64,000 bases of DNA from contig NZ_JAHTLF010000024.1 in NCBI RefSeq assembly GCF_024614185.1, positions 165,745-229,744 on the forward strand, written 5' to 3'. The stretch's first letter is position 1; each line of letters begins with the position of its first letter. The notes below the pieces were generated by a model. It did not search any database. It had not been told where the DNA came from and saw only the letters and a program-made list of their open reading frames with translations. The DNA is from Nocardioides carbamazepini. Lineage in GTDB: Bacteria > Actinomycetota > Actinomycetes > Propionibacteriales > Nocardioidaceae. Made by a program: the position numbers and the translations under genes. This document shows, in pieces, positions 50,418 through 58,865 of the stretch.

Positions 50418-51556
50418 CCGCGCCCCTCGACGGCGTCGTCGTCGCCGACCTCAGCCGGGTGCTGGCCGGGCCGCTCGCCGCGAGCATGCTGGCCGACCTC
50501 GGCGCCACGGTGGTCAAGGTCGAGCGCCCCGGGACCGGCGACGACACCAGGCAGTGGGGCCCGCCGTGGACGGAGACCTCGAGCTCGTACTTCGAGTGCG
50601 CCAACCGCTCGAAGCAGTCGGTCGAGCTCGACCTCGACGACCCGGACGACCGCTCGCTCGCCGTCGAGCTGACCCGTCGCGCGGATGTCGTCATCGAGAA
50701 CTACCGGTCCGGCGCCCTCGATCGGCGCGACCTCGGCTACGAGCAGGTGGCCGCGCGCAACCCGGGTGTCGTCTACGCCTCGATCAGCGGCTTCGGGTCC
50801 GCCGGCGGCCGGGACCTGCCCGGCTACGACTTCCTCGTCCAGGCGGTCGGCGGCCTGATGAGCGTCACCGGCGACCCGGCCGAGCCGACCAAGGTCGGCG
50901 TCGCCCTGGTCGACGTGCTGACCGCGAAGGACGCGACCATCGGCATCCTCGCCGCGCTGCGCGAGCGCGAGGCCAGCGGCCGGGGTCAGCGGGTCGAGGT
51001 GAACCTGCTGTCCAGCCTGCTCGGCTCGCTGGCCAACCAGGCCTCCGGCTTCCTGACGACGGGCCGGGCTCCGGCCGCGATGGCCAACCAGCACCCGTCG
51101 ATCGCGCCGTACGAGACGCTCTCGGCCGCCGACGGCCTGGTCGCCGTGTGCTGCGGCAACGACGGCCAGTTCCGCCGGCTGGCGCAGGTGCTCGAGCTGC
51201 CCCGTCTCGCCGACGACCCGCGGTTCGCGACCAACCCGGCCCGCGTCGAGCACCGCCCGGCGCTCGTCGCCGCCCTTGAGAAGCAGCTCGGCCAGGGGCC
51301 GGTCGCCGCCTGGGTCGATCAGCTTCAGGCGGCCGGCGTCCCGGCGGGCGCGGTCGGCAGCGTCGCCGACGCCTTCGCCCTCGCCGAGCGCCTCGGCCTG
51401 CGTCCTACGGTGGACGTCGGCCCCGACGCCCCGCCCCAGGTGCGCAACCCGATCACCCTCGGCCGCACCCCCATCAGCCGGTACGCCGCACCGCCGCGGC
51501 TCGGCGAGCACACCAACGACGTCCGCCGCTGGCTGACCGAAGGAGAAGGATCATGA
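50414..51556 (+). CDS. CaiB/BaiF-family (class III) CoA-transferase
   Basis: 380 aa. Class III transferases move CoA between acids through an aspartyl intermediate. Seen: VVVADLSRVLAGPLAASMLADLG at the N-terminus, LGATVVKVE, and GYDFLVQA, whose Asp is the nucleophile (about residue 139-140), then VRNPITLGRTP near the end. Mammalian SUGCT, a glutarate-succinyl transferase, belongs here, so conversion of glutarate to glutaryl-CoA is plausible with the next gene. Coupled on both sides by ATGA. Confidence 0.92.
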   Translation: MTAPLDGVVVADLSRVLAGPLAASMLADLGATVVKVERPGTGDDTRQWGPPWTETSSSYFECANRSKQSVELDLDDPDDRSLAVELTRRADVVIENYRSGALDRRDLGYEQVAARNPGVVYASISGFGSAGGRDLPGYDFLVQAVGGLMSVTGDPAEPTKVGVALVDVLTAKDATIGILAALREREASGRGQRVEVNLLSSLLGSLANQASGFLTTGRAPAAMANQHPSIAPYETLSAADGLVAVCCGNDGQFRRLAQVLELPRLADDPRFATNPARVEHRPALVAALEKQLGQGPVAAWVDQLQAAGVPAGAVGSVADAFALAERLGLRPTVDVGPDAPPQVRNPITLGRTPISRYAAPPRLGEHTNDVRRWLTEGEGS

Positions 51557-52731
51557 GCACCGCACCCCTGGACCTCGCCGGGATCGATGACCTGCTGTCC
51601 GAGGACGAGAAGACCGTGCGCGCCACCGTCCGCCAGCTGTGTGATGAGCGGATCGACCCGTACGTCGCGGACTGGTTCGAGCAGGGTGCGCTGCCCGACG
51701 TCCGGGGCCTGGCCAAGGAGCTTGGCTCGCTCGGTCTGCTGGGCATGCACCTGACCGGCTACGGCTGTGCGGGGATGTCGGCGACCGACTACGGCCTGGC
51801 CTGCCTCGAGCTCGAGGCCTCCGACTCGGGGATCCGCTCGCTGGTCTCCGTGCAGGGGTCGTTGGCGATGTTCGCGATCTGGCGGTGGGGCTCGCAGGAG
51901 CACAAGAGCGAGTGGCTGCCCCGGATGGCCGCGGGCGAGGCGATCGGCTGCTTCGGCCTGACCGAGCCCGACGCCGGGTCCGACCCGGGCAGCATGCGCA
52001 CCCGTGCCCGCCGGGTCGCCGGCGACGGCTCGGACTGGGTCCTGGACGGGCGGAAGATGTGGATCACGAACTCCTCGGTCGCCGATGTCGCGGTGGTGTG
52101 GGCCCAGAGCGACGAGGGCGTGCGCGGCTTCGTCGTACCCACCGACACCCCCGGCTTCTCCGCCCCGGAGATCAAGCACAAGCAGTCGCTGCGTGCGTCG
52201 GTGACCGGCGAGATCGTGCTCGACGACGTCCGGCTCCCCGCGTCCGCGGCGTTCGCGGAGGTGCGGGGTCTCAAGGGGCCGCTGTCGTGCCTCAACGAGG
52301 CGCGCTACGGCATCGTGTGGGGGGCGATGGGCGCGGCGCGGTCCTCCCTGGAGGCGGCGCTGGACTACGCGAACCAGCGGGTCCAGTTCGGCAAGCCGAT
52401 CTCGGCCTTCCAGCTGACCCAGCACAAGCTCGTGGAGATGAACGTGGAGTACACCAAGGGCATGCTGCTCGCGCTGCACCTGGGTCGTCGCAAGGACGCC
52501 GGGACGTTGCGCCCCGAGCAGGTCAGCCTGGGCAAGCTCAACAACGTCCGCGAGGCGTTGGATATCTGCCGCACGGCCCGCACGATCATGGGCGCCAACG
52601 GCATCTCGCTGGAGTACCCGGTCATCCGTCACATGAACAACCTCGAGTCCGTGCTGACCTACGAGGGCACCGTCGAGATGCACACCCTGGTCCTCGGCCA
52701 GGCCATGACCGGGCACGCGGCCTTCCGGTGA
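51553..52731 (+). CDS. Acyl-CoA dehydrogenase, glutaryl-CoA dehydrogenase-like
   Basis: 392 aa, FAD enzyme. Seen: GSLGLLGMHLTGYGCAGMS, SVQGSLAMFAIWRWG (glutaryl-type), CFGLTEPDAGSDPGSM, KMWITNSSVADVAVVWAQ, and TYEGTVEMHTLVLGQ with the catalytic Glu. The segments, and in particular the VQGSL and YEGT forms, are those of GcdH, which makes crotonyl-CoA from glutaryl-CoA. It closes the coupled operon. Confidence 0.88.
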   Translation: MSTAPLDLAGIDDLLSEDEKTVRATVRQLCDERIDPYVADWFEQGALPDVRGLAKELGSLGLLGMHLTGYGCAGMSATDYGLACLELEASDSGIRSLVSVQGSLAMFAIWRWGSQEHKSEWLPRMAAGEAIGCFGLTEPDAGSDPGSMRTRARRVAGDGSDWVLDGRKMWITNSSVADVAVVWAQSDEGVRGFVVPTDTPGFSAPEIKHKQSLRASVTGEIVLDDVRLPASAAFAEVRGLKGPLSCLNEARYGIVWGAMGAARSSLEAALDYANQRVQFGKPISAFQLTQHKLVEMNVEYTKGMLLALHLGRRKDAGTLRPEQVSLGKLNNVREALDICRTARTIMGANGISLEYPVIRHMNNLESVLTYEGTVEMHTLVLGQAMTGHAAFR

Positions 52732-52772
52732 TGCGCTGACACCGGCCTCTCGTCGTACGCCATGATCGTCGT

Positions 52773-53255
52773 ATGCGATTCAGCCGAGAGCTCGCCTACG
52801 ACGCCCCGCCGGAGGAGGTGTTCGCGATGCTCGCGGACCCCGCCTTCAGGGAGAGGGTCGGCGCCGCCCAGGACGTCGTGTCCATCGACGTCACCCTCAC
52901 CCCGGACGGTGCCGGCTTCACGCTGGTCAGCGACCAGGTGCAGAACACCGCCGGGCTGCCCGCGATCGCCAAGAGGATCGCGGGCGACACCACCCGGGCC
53001 GTGATCCGCGAGGAGTGGTCCGACACCTCGTCGGGCACCATCGAGATCACCGCTCCCGGCAAGCCCACCAAGGCCACCGGGACGCTCCGGCTCACGCCGG
53101 CAGGTGCGGGCACGACGTACGTCCAGGAGCTCGACGTCGTCGTCAAGGTCCCGCTGGTCGCCGGCAAGCTGGAGAGACTGATGGCCGACAACATCGACGC
53201 AGGCCTGACCACCGAGCACACGGTGGGCACGGCCTGGCTGAAGGGAGAGCGCTGA
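52773..53255 (+). CDS. DUF2505-family protein (copy 1)
   Basis: 160 aa, START/SRPBCC-like. Seen: MRFSRELAYDAPPEEVFAML, FRERVGAAQ, ITAPGKPTKATGTLRL and VKVPLVAGKLERLMADNI. Members are actinobacterial, soluble and of unknown role; the fold suggests a hydrophobic ligand. The start lies 6 nt after CATGAT (52761-52766). A paralogue follows 1 nt after its stop. Confidence 0.85.
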   Translation: MRFSRELAYDAPPEEVFAMLADPAFRERVGAAQDVVSIDVTLTPDGAGFTLVSDQVQNTAGLPAIAKRIAGDTTRAVIREEWSDTSSGTIEITAPGKPTKATGTLRLTPAGAGTTYVQELDVVVKVPLVAGKLERLMADNIDAGLTTEHTVGTAWLKGER

Positions 53256-53256
53256 G

Positions 53257-53742
53257 ATGGCGACCCGACTGGTGCACGAGATGACCTACGACGCCTCCGC
53301 GATCGAGGTCGCGGCGATGCTCACCGACCCGGCGTTCCGGGAGACGGTGTGCCGCAACCAGCGCGCGACGTCCTACGCCGTCGAGATCGAGGGCAACGTC
53401 GACGCGAAGGCCGTGCGGATCGAGATGGAGCAGCCCACCGACAAGGTGCCGTCGTTCGCGAAGAAGTTCATCGGCGCGACCACCACGATCGTGCAGACCG
53501 AGACCTGGGCGAGCCCGCTGAAGGCGACCGTCACCGTCGGCATCCCCGGCAAGCCCGGAGAGATCAACGGCACCACCACGCTGGTCGAGACCGACGGTGT
53601 CACCAAGGAGACGGTCGACCTCGAGATCAAGGTGAAGATCCCGCTCGTCGCGGGCAAGATCGAGGAGCTGCTGGCCAAGCTGCTCGGCAGCGCGCTGCGC
53701 GCCGAGGAGCGCACCGGCAAGGAGTGGCTCTCCAGTCGCTAG
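53257..53742 (+). CDS. DUF2505-family protein (copy 2)
   Basis: 161 aa, same fold as copy 1: MATRLVHEMTYDASAIEVAA, FRETVCRNQ, VGIPGKPGEINGTTTLVET and VKIPLVAGKIEELLAKLL. The pair most likely arose by tandem duplication and has diverged well. Its stop TAG shares the palindrome CTAG with the stop of the convergent XRE-cupin gene. Confidence 0.85.
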   Translation: MATRLVHEMTYDASAIEVAAMLTDPAFRETVCRNQRATSYAVEIEGNVDAKAVRIEMEQPTDKVPSFAKKFIGATTTIVQTETWASPLKATVTVGIPGKPGEINGTTTLVETDGVTKETVDLEIKVKIPLVAGKIEELLAKLLGSALRAEERTGKEWLSSR

Positions 53743-54335
53743 TCGGATCCGCGCGGTCGGGGCGCGGCTCGGACGTGGGCGCGCTCACCCTGCTTGCCGA
53801 TCAGGCTGAGGTACTCCACCGGACCTGAGCTGGTGGCCGCGGCCCAGTGCGGGGTGCGGGTGTCGAACTCCGCGGCCTCCCCGGGCTCGAGGATGAGATC
53901 GTGCTCCCCCAGCACGAGTCGGAGTCGTCCATTGAGGACGTAGAGCCAGTCGTAGCCGTCGTGGACGCGCAGATCGGGCTCGGCGTCGTCGGAACCTGTG
54001 GGGAGGACGAACTTGTAGGCCTGGATCCCGCCGGGCCTGCGGGTCAGGGGGAGGACCGTGGATCCGTCCGCACACGCGATGGGCCGCAGGTTGACGCGTG
54101 GGTTGCCGGTGGGCGGCGCATCGACCAGCTCGTCGAGCGTCACGCCATAGGAGCGAGCCAAAGGCAACAACTGCTCCAGGGTGGGCCGCCGCAGGCCGGC
54201 CTCGAGCCGGGACAGGGTGCTGGTCGAGATCCCGGTCTCCTCGGCGAGGTCACTGAGGGTGATGTCGCGACGCCGGCGCAGCTGCTTGAGGCGCGGACCG
54301 ACGGCGTCGAGAGTGCGACCGGTCGTGTCGTCCAT
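53739..54335 (-). CDS. XRE-family regulator with C-terminal cupin
   Basis: 198 aa. Seen: an HTH_3 domain (about 10-65: LKQLRRRRDITLSDLAEETG, STSTLSRLEAGLRRPTLEQL) and a cupin (about 100-190: HDGYDWLYVLNGRLRLVL, LEPGEAAEFDTRTPHW). Such regulators sense a small ligand in the cupin. ATG 54335 is favoured because a TTGCC/GGCAA inverted repeat lies 11-24 nt upstream and would overlap the promoter. It is divergent from the methyltransferase and MFS genes. Confidence 0.9.
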   Translation of the reverse strand: MDDTTGRTLDAVGPRLKQLRRRRDITLSDLAEETGISTSTLSRLEAGLRRPTLEQLLPLARSYGVTLDELVDAPPTGNPRVNLRPIACADGSTVLPLTRRPGGIQAYKFVLPTGSDDAEPDLRVHDGYDWLYVLNGRLRLVLGEHDLILEPGEAAEFDTRTPHWAAATSSGPVEYLSLIGKQGERAHVRAAPRPRGSD

Positions 54336-54345
54336 GCCGGTCAGT

Positions 54346-54359
54346 TTGCCATTCGGCAA
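54346..54359. promoter_or_regulatory. Candidate operator of the XRE-cupin regulator
   Basis: TTGCC-ATTC-GGCAA, a perfect 5-4-5 inverted repeat 11 nt upstream of the XRE ATG and in the divergent gap to the methyltransferase. A related TTTGCGAAT lies at about 54364-54372. Confidence 0.5.
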
Positions 54360-54432
54360 CAACCTTTGCGAATCCGCCGCCCGCCACCCACGATCGAGGT
54401 GAAGGGACGTGAGGGACGTGAGGAAGACCGCG

Positions 54433-55071
54433 ATGACGCACTCGTTCGACCAGGACTACTGGGACCGGCACTGGCAGGGCGACCGAGCCGGTGCTCCCGC
54501 CGCCGAGGCGGGCGCTCCGCCCCACCCGCACCTGCCGCGGGAGACCGGTGACCTCACCCCCGGAACGGCGCTCGACGCCGGCTGTGGCGCGGGAGCGGAG
54601 GCGATCTGGCTCGCGTCCCGCGGGTGGCGGGTCACCGCCGCGGACATCGCGGAACGGGCGCTGGCCCGTGCGGCCGAGCTCGCGGCCGCGAGCGGGGTCG
54701 CGGATCGGGTCCAGTGGGTCCACGCCGACCTGTCCCGCTGGGAGCCGGGCACGACGTACGACCTGGTCACCACCCACTACGCGCACCCCGCCATGCCCCA
54801 GCTGGAGTTCTACGACCGCGTTGCGACATGGGTCGCCCCGAGCGGCACCCTGCTGATCGTCGGGCACCTGCACCGCGACCACGGACACGGACCTGGTGGG
54901 GCTGAGCCGCCGGCCGCGGCGACGGCGACCGCAGCCGGCATCACGGCCCGGCTCGATCCGGCCCGGTGGGACGTCGTGACCGCCGAGGAGTCCCCCCGTG
55001 CCGTGACCGGCCACGGCGCGTGCGCGGTCACGTTGCACGACGTCGTCGTTCGAGCGACCCGGCGCGCCTGA
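54433..55071 (+). CDS. SAM-dependent class I methyltransferase
   Basis: 212 aa. Seen: SFDQDYWDRHWQG at the N-terminus, motif I ALDAGCGAGAEAIWLASRG, VTAADIAERAL (acidic loop), VHADLSRWEP, TYDLVTTHYAHPAMPQ and LLIVGHLH. The substrate is unknown; the form is close to small-molecule or tellurite/thiopurine-type methyltransferases. I use ATG 54433 with GAGGAAG upstream; GTG 54409 is in frame. The MFS gene follows 83 nt later. Confidence 0.85.
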   Translation: MTHSFDQDYWDRHWQGDRAGAPAAEAGAPPHPHLPRETGDLTPGTALDAGCGAGAEAIWLASRGWRVTAADIAERALARAAELAAASGVADRVQWVHADLSRWEPGTTYDLVTTHYAHPAMPQLEFYDRVATWVAPSGTLLIVGHLHRDHGHGPGGAEPPAAATATAAGITARLDPARWDVVTAEESPRAVTGHGACAVTLHDVVVRATRRA

Positions 55072-55154
55072 CCCAGCCATCCAGACCGCCGGCCCCCGGA
55101 GCGGTGCCGGCGCGACCTCGTCCTGCCACCGGGCAGGCGGTGAAGGGAAATCCC

Positions 55155-56747
55155 ATGAGCACGAACCCGTCCTCGGTCGGCCTCGGACCTGGCGATCCGG
55201 TCGACACCGGCGCCCCGACCATCCACGACGCCCGGCAGCGCCGGGCCATCCTGGCCGCGGTCTGCATCGCGCTGATGGCCGTCATCGCCTCCGTGACCGG
55301 CCTCAACGTCGCCCAGCCCGAGCTCGCGGTCGCGTTCGACGCCTCGCAGAGCACGGTGCTGTGGTTCATCAACCTCTACACGATCAGCCTCGCCGCGCTG
55401 CTCCTACCACTGGGCGCACTGGGCGACCGGATCGGCCGCAAGCCGGTACTGCTGGTAGGCCTGACCGTCTTCGGCGTCGCGAACGTGGCAGCCGGCCTGG
55501 CCGACTCCTCGGAGATGATGCTCGCCTCCCGGTTCGCGGCCGGCGTCGGAGCAGCCATGATCATGCCGGTCACCCTCGCCGTGATCACGTCGACCTTTCC
55601 CGAGGAGGAGCGTGCGAAGGGCATCGGCGTGTGGACGGGCGTCGCGGGTGGTGGCGGCATCCTCGGCATGTACCTGTCCGCGCTGCTCGTCGACGTCGCG
55701 ACCTGGCGCTGGCTCTTCGTCCTGCCCGTCGTTCTCGTCCTGGTCGCGGTCCTGATGATCGTGCGGTCGGTGCCCGACTCCCGCGAGCGCACCGAGCACC
55801 GGTTCGACACCATCGGCTCGACCACCTCGGCCCTCGCCGTGCTCGGGTTGATCTTCGCCCTCCACGAGGGACCGGTGCACGGCTGGACCGAGCCCGCGAC
55901 CCTCGTCGGTCTGGTCGGCGGCGTCCTGGCCGCGGTCGCCTTCGTCAGGTGGGAGCTGCGCCAGGCGGCACCCCTGCTCGACGTACGACTCTTCGGCCAA
56001 CGAGGCCTGGCCAGCGGGTCGGTCTCGCTGCTCGCCGTCTTCGGTGTGCAGGCCGGGATCTTCGTCGTGCTCTTCCCGTTCCTCCAAGCCGTGCTCGGAT
56101 GGTCCGCGCTGCGCGCCACGCTGGCGATGATGCCGATGGCGGTGCTGATGATGCTCGCCTCCGGTCTCGCACCCCGGCTCGCCGCCCGCGTCGGTGCCCG
56201 GACCACCATGGCCACCGGCATCCTCCTCGGCGGCGCCGGTCTCGCCTTGATGGCCGGCCTGGTCTCGGTCCACGACGGCTACCTTGCGGTCCTCCCCGGC
56301 ATGCTGGCCATGGGCCTGGGCATGGGCCTGTCGATGACGCCCTCCACCGAGGCGATCACGAGCTCGCTGCCGCGCGAACGCCAAGGCGTCGCCTCCGCAC
56401 TCAACGACGTCACCCGCGAGTTCGGCACCGCCCTGGGCGTCGCCCTGCTCGGAGCGATCCTCTCCGCCGGCTACCGGAGCGCCATCGACGACCAACTCGC
56501 CGGCGTCCCGGACGATGTAGCCGCCGCTGCCCGCGAGGGGGTCGCGAACGCCGTCGCCGCCGCCGATCGCGCCGCTCCCCAGAGCGACGCATTGGTCCGG
56601 GCGGCCCAGGAGTCGTTCGTCGAGGGCTGGCAGCACGCCATGTGGGCCGGCACCGCGGTCATGGCCGTCCTGTTCGTCTACGTCCTCGCTCGCGGTCCCC
56701 GGCGCTCCGAGCCGGCCGTCACGGACCTCACGGAGGCGGTCTCATGA
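55155..56747 (+). CDS. MFS drug exporter (DHA2, 14-TM, EmrB/QacA type)
   Basis: 530 aa. Seen: motif A in GALGDRIGRKPVLL, motif C-like GVAGGGGILGMYLSALLVD, and 14 hydrophobic helices with a long loop (FDTIGSTTSALAV) between helices 6 and 7. AGGG precedes the ATG. With the XRE-cupin regulator and methyltransferase it forms a likely ligand-induced detoxification group. Its 3' end overlaps the small convergent membrane gene by 20 nt. Confidence 0.92.
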   Translation: MSTNPSSVGLGPGDPVDTGAPTIHDARQRRAILAAVCIALMAVIASVTGLNVAQPELAVAFDASQSTVLWFINLYTISLAALLLPLGALGDRIGRKPVLLVGLTVFGVANVAAGLADSSEMMLASRFAAGVGAAMIMPVTLAVITSTFPEEERAKGIGVWTGVAGGGGILGMYLSALLVDVATWRWLFVLPVVLVLVAVLMIVRSVPDSRERTEHRFDTIGSTTSALAVLGLIFALHEGPVHGWTEPATLVGLVGGVLAAVAFVRWELRQAAPLLDVRLFGQRGLASGSVSLLAVFGVQAGIFVVLFPFLQAVLGWSALRATLAMMPMAVLMMLASGLAPRLAARVGARTTMATGILLGGAGLALMAGLVSVHDGYLAVLPGMLAMGLGMGLSMTPSTEAITSSLPRERQGVASALNDVTREFGTALGVALLGAILSAGYRSAIDDQLAGVPDDVAAAAREGVANAVAAADRAAPQSDALVRAAQESFVEGWQHAMWAGTAVMAVLFVYVLARGPRRSEPAVTDLTEAVS

Positions 56748-56904
56748 CGCGATCGGGGTCACCGGAGTCGTCCGCCCCGTCGCCGGCCTCGGCGCGGCGG
56801 CGGAAGAAGATCACGATCCCCAGCACCACGAACGGGCCGAAGGCGAGCACGATCGTCGCGATCTGCTCCACGGGATGCAGCGCGCCGAGATGCAGCGCGA
56901 TCAC
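56728..56904 (-). CDS. Small single-pass membrane protein
   Basis: 58 aa. GTG 56904 overlaps the stop of the acyltransferase gene (GTGA), a coupled start. Seen: MIALHLGALHPVEQIATIVL, a hydrophobic helix continuing as AFGPFVVLGIVIFF, then RRR and an acidic tail (EAGDGADDSGDPDR). The topology is N-out or N-in single-pass. Unknown family; it may anchor or assist the WS/DGAT. Confidence 0.6.
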   Translation of the reverse strand: MIALHLGALHPVEQIATIVLAFGPFVVLGIVIFFRRRAEAGDGADDSGDPDRVMRPPP

Positions 56905-58364
56905 GGCTCGTCCTTCGGCGGGCCCTTCCTGGCCGCACGGCGCCCGCGGGGAGCGCGCTGCCGGGTGGACGAGGACAGGTCGATCAGCTCGTCGAGCGCC
57001 TCGCGCACACAGGTGCCGAGGAGCTCGGCGTCCGGGATCCAGTCGCGGTCGGCGGTGATGCCGTAGAACACCCCGCCGTCGTACGACGTCACGCCGATCG
57101 CCAGCGGGTGCCCGGGCGTCAGCGGCGGGACCGGGTAGCTGGCGAGCATGCGCGCGCCGGCGGCGTACAGGGGGGCCTGCGGGCCGGGGACGTTGGTGAC
57201 CGAGAGCTGGTAGCCGCGGCGCAGCTCGATGGCCGCCACCCGCGACCCGATCGCGTGGAAGGTGGTCGGGGCGAAGCCGGCGATCCCGGCGAGCCGGTTG
57301 GCGGCGACGCTGCGGCCGGTGTCCTTGTGCGCCTGGAAGGAGTAGGACACCTGGTGCAGACGCACCACCGGGCTCGGCTCCCCCACCGGCAGGTCGACGA
57401 AGTGCGCGGCGATCTGGCTGCCGAGCGAGGTCGCCTCGAGCTCCTCGTCGATGACGGAGACGGGAACGACGGCACGCACCTGGCGCAGTCCGCCGAGCGA
57501 CTCGGCGCGGGTCATCAGCCAGGCCCGCAGGGCACCGGTGAGGGTGGCGAGGATGACGTCGTTGACCGTGCCGCCGTGGGCCTCGCGGACCCGGCGGTAG
57601 TCGGCCAGGCGGGTCTCGACGGTCACGATCCGGCGCTGCTGGGACAGCGGGCCGCTGATGACGCCGCCGGTCCTGGGCCGGCGGCCGGTCGCGGCCGCGA
57701 GGAACGACCGGGCGCGCTCACTGCGCCGGTCGGCCGTGCGGGCCAACGCCCGCGAGCCGGTGCGCACGGTGTCGATCAGCTCGCCGGCGTCGGTGAGGTT
57801 GTCGCGCACCGCGCCGGCCAGCAGGTGGGCCGGGCTGAGCGGGCGCCGCGGGCGCCAGTCGTCGGGCTCGAGCGTGCGGGCCTCCGGCTGGAGGTCGAGC
57901 AGCAGCTGACCGAGGTCGACGGTGTGGATGCCGTCGACGAGCGCCTGGTGCGCCTTGGAGAGCAGCGCGACCCGGCCGCCCTCGAGGCCCTCGACGAAGT
58001 AGATCTCCCACAGGGGACGGCTGCGGTCGAGCGGGCGGGACACGATCCGCGAGACCAGCTCGAGCAGCTGGGCGGACGTGCCGGGACGCGGGAGCGCGGA
58101 GCGTCGTACGTGGAAGCCGAGGTCGAACTTCTCGTCGTCGACCCATACCGGGCTGGCCAGGTGGCCGGGGATCGCCTGCAGCCGCTGACGGTAGCGCGGC
58201 ACGAACGCGATCCGGTCGCGGATCAGCTCGACCAGGCGGGCGTGGTCGAACCCCCCGGGACCCTCGCCGGGCTCGAAGATCTCGATGGTCGCGTTGTGCT
58301 GCGGCGTCTGCGGCGACTCCTGCTCGAGGAACGTCAGGTCGCGCGGACGCACCCGATCCACCAC
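56901..58364 (-). CDS. Wax ester synthase/diacylglycerol acyltransferase (WS/DGAT) family protein
   Basis: 487 aa, the usual length. The family acylates diacylglycerol or alcohols from acyl-CoA for storage lipids. Seen: LTFLEQESPQTPQHNATIEI, SRPLWEIYFVEGL, AHQALVDG (residues 138-145), GTVNDVILATLTGALR, and NVPGPQAPLYAAGARM. The catalytic HHxxxDG motif reads HQALVDG, so the second His, taken as the base, is Gln140. Activity may be reduced or different. GTG 58364 has GGAG close upstream. The gene is coupled to the small membrane gene downstream. Confidence 0.9.
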   Translation of the reverse strand: MVDRVRPRDLTFLEQESPQTPQHNATIEIFEPGEGPGGFDHARLVELIRDRIAFVPRYRQRLQAIPGHLASPVWVDDEKFDLGFHVRRSALPRPGTSAQLLELVSRIVSRPLDRSRPLWEIYFVEGLEGGRVALLSKAHQALVDGIHTVDLGQLLLDLQPEARTLEPDDWRPRRPLSPAHLLAGAVRDNLTDAGELIDTVRTGSRALARTADRRSERARSFLAAATGRRPRTGGVISGPLSQQRRIVTVETRLADYRRVREAHGGTVNDVILATLTGALRAWLMTRAESLGGLRQVRAVVPVSVIDEELEATSLGSQIAAHFVDLPVGEPSPVVRLHQVSYSFQAHKDTGRSVAANRLAGIAGFAPTTFHAIGSRVAAIELRRGYQLSVTNVPGPQAPLYAAGARMLASYPVPPLTPGHPLAIGVTSYDGGVFYGITADRDWIPDAELLGTCVREALDELIDLSSSTRQRAPRGRRAARKGPPKDEP

Positions 58365-58505
58365 GTCGTTCTCCAGCCTCTGGACGGAACCCCCGGACGA
58401 TCAGCGACCAGCCCCATCCGGCCGCCTTGGGATCACATGAGATTCTGGCAGACGACACCGATCATCCGCGGATTCGTCCGCGGGTGTTCTGCGACAGGAG
58501 GAAGC

Positions 58506-58865
58506 ATGCAGCGGCTGCGCATCGTCGGCGCGGCGCTCGCCGGGTTCATGCTCCTCGGGACCGCCACCGCGTGCGGCTCCGAGGACAAGGCGGGCTCCGA
58601 CGAGAAGGTCGTCGTCGACATCACCGTCAAGGACGGCGAGATCACCCCGAAGGGCGACCGGGTCAAGGTCGCGGCCGGCCAGCCGATCGACCTCGTCGTG
58701 ACCGCCGACACCGCGGGCTCGCTGCACATGCACTCCGACCCGGAGCAGGAGTTCGCCTACGACGTCGGGACCAAGACGTTCCCGGTCTCGATCGACCGGC
58801 CCGGCGTCATCGAGGTCGAGTCGCACGACCCGGCGCAGATCATCGTGCAGCTCGAAGTCCGATGA
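58506..58865 (+). CDS. Cupredoxin-like lipoprotein
   Basis: 119 aa. Seen: a lipoprotein signal (RLRIVGAALAGFMLLGTATAC, lipid Cys23), then a single beta domain: VVVDITVKDGEITPKGDRVK, AAGQPIDLVVTAD, SLHMHSDPEQEF and GVIEVESHDPAQIIVQLEV. The form is that of the cupredoxin_1 (EfeO-like) fold; HMHSD could bind metal, but no Cys-His-Met copper set is seen. AGGAGG precedes the ATG. Coupled to the next gene by ATGA. Confidence 0.8.
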   Translation: MQRLRIVGAALAGFMLLGTATACGSEDKAGSDEKVVVDITVKDGEITPKGDRVKVAAGQPIDLVVTADTAGSLHMHSDPEQEFAYDVGTKTFPVSIDRPGVIEVESHDPAQIIVQLEVR

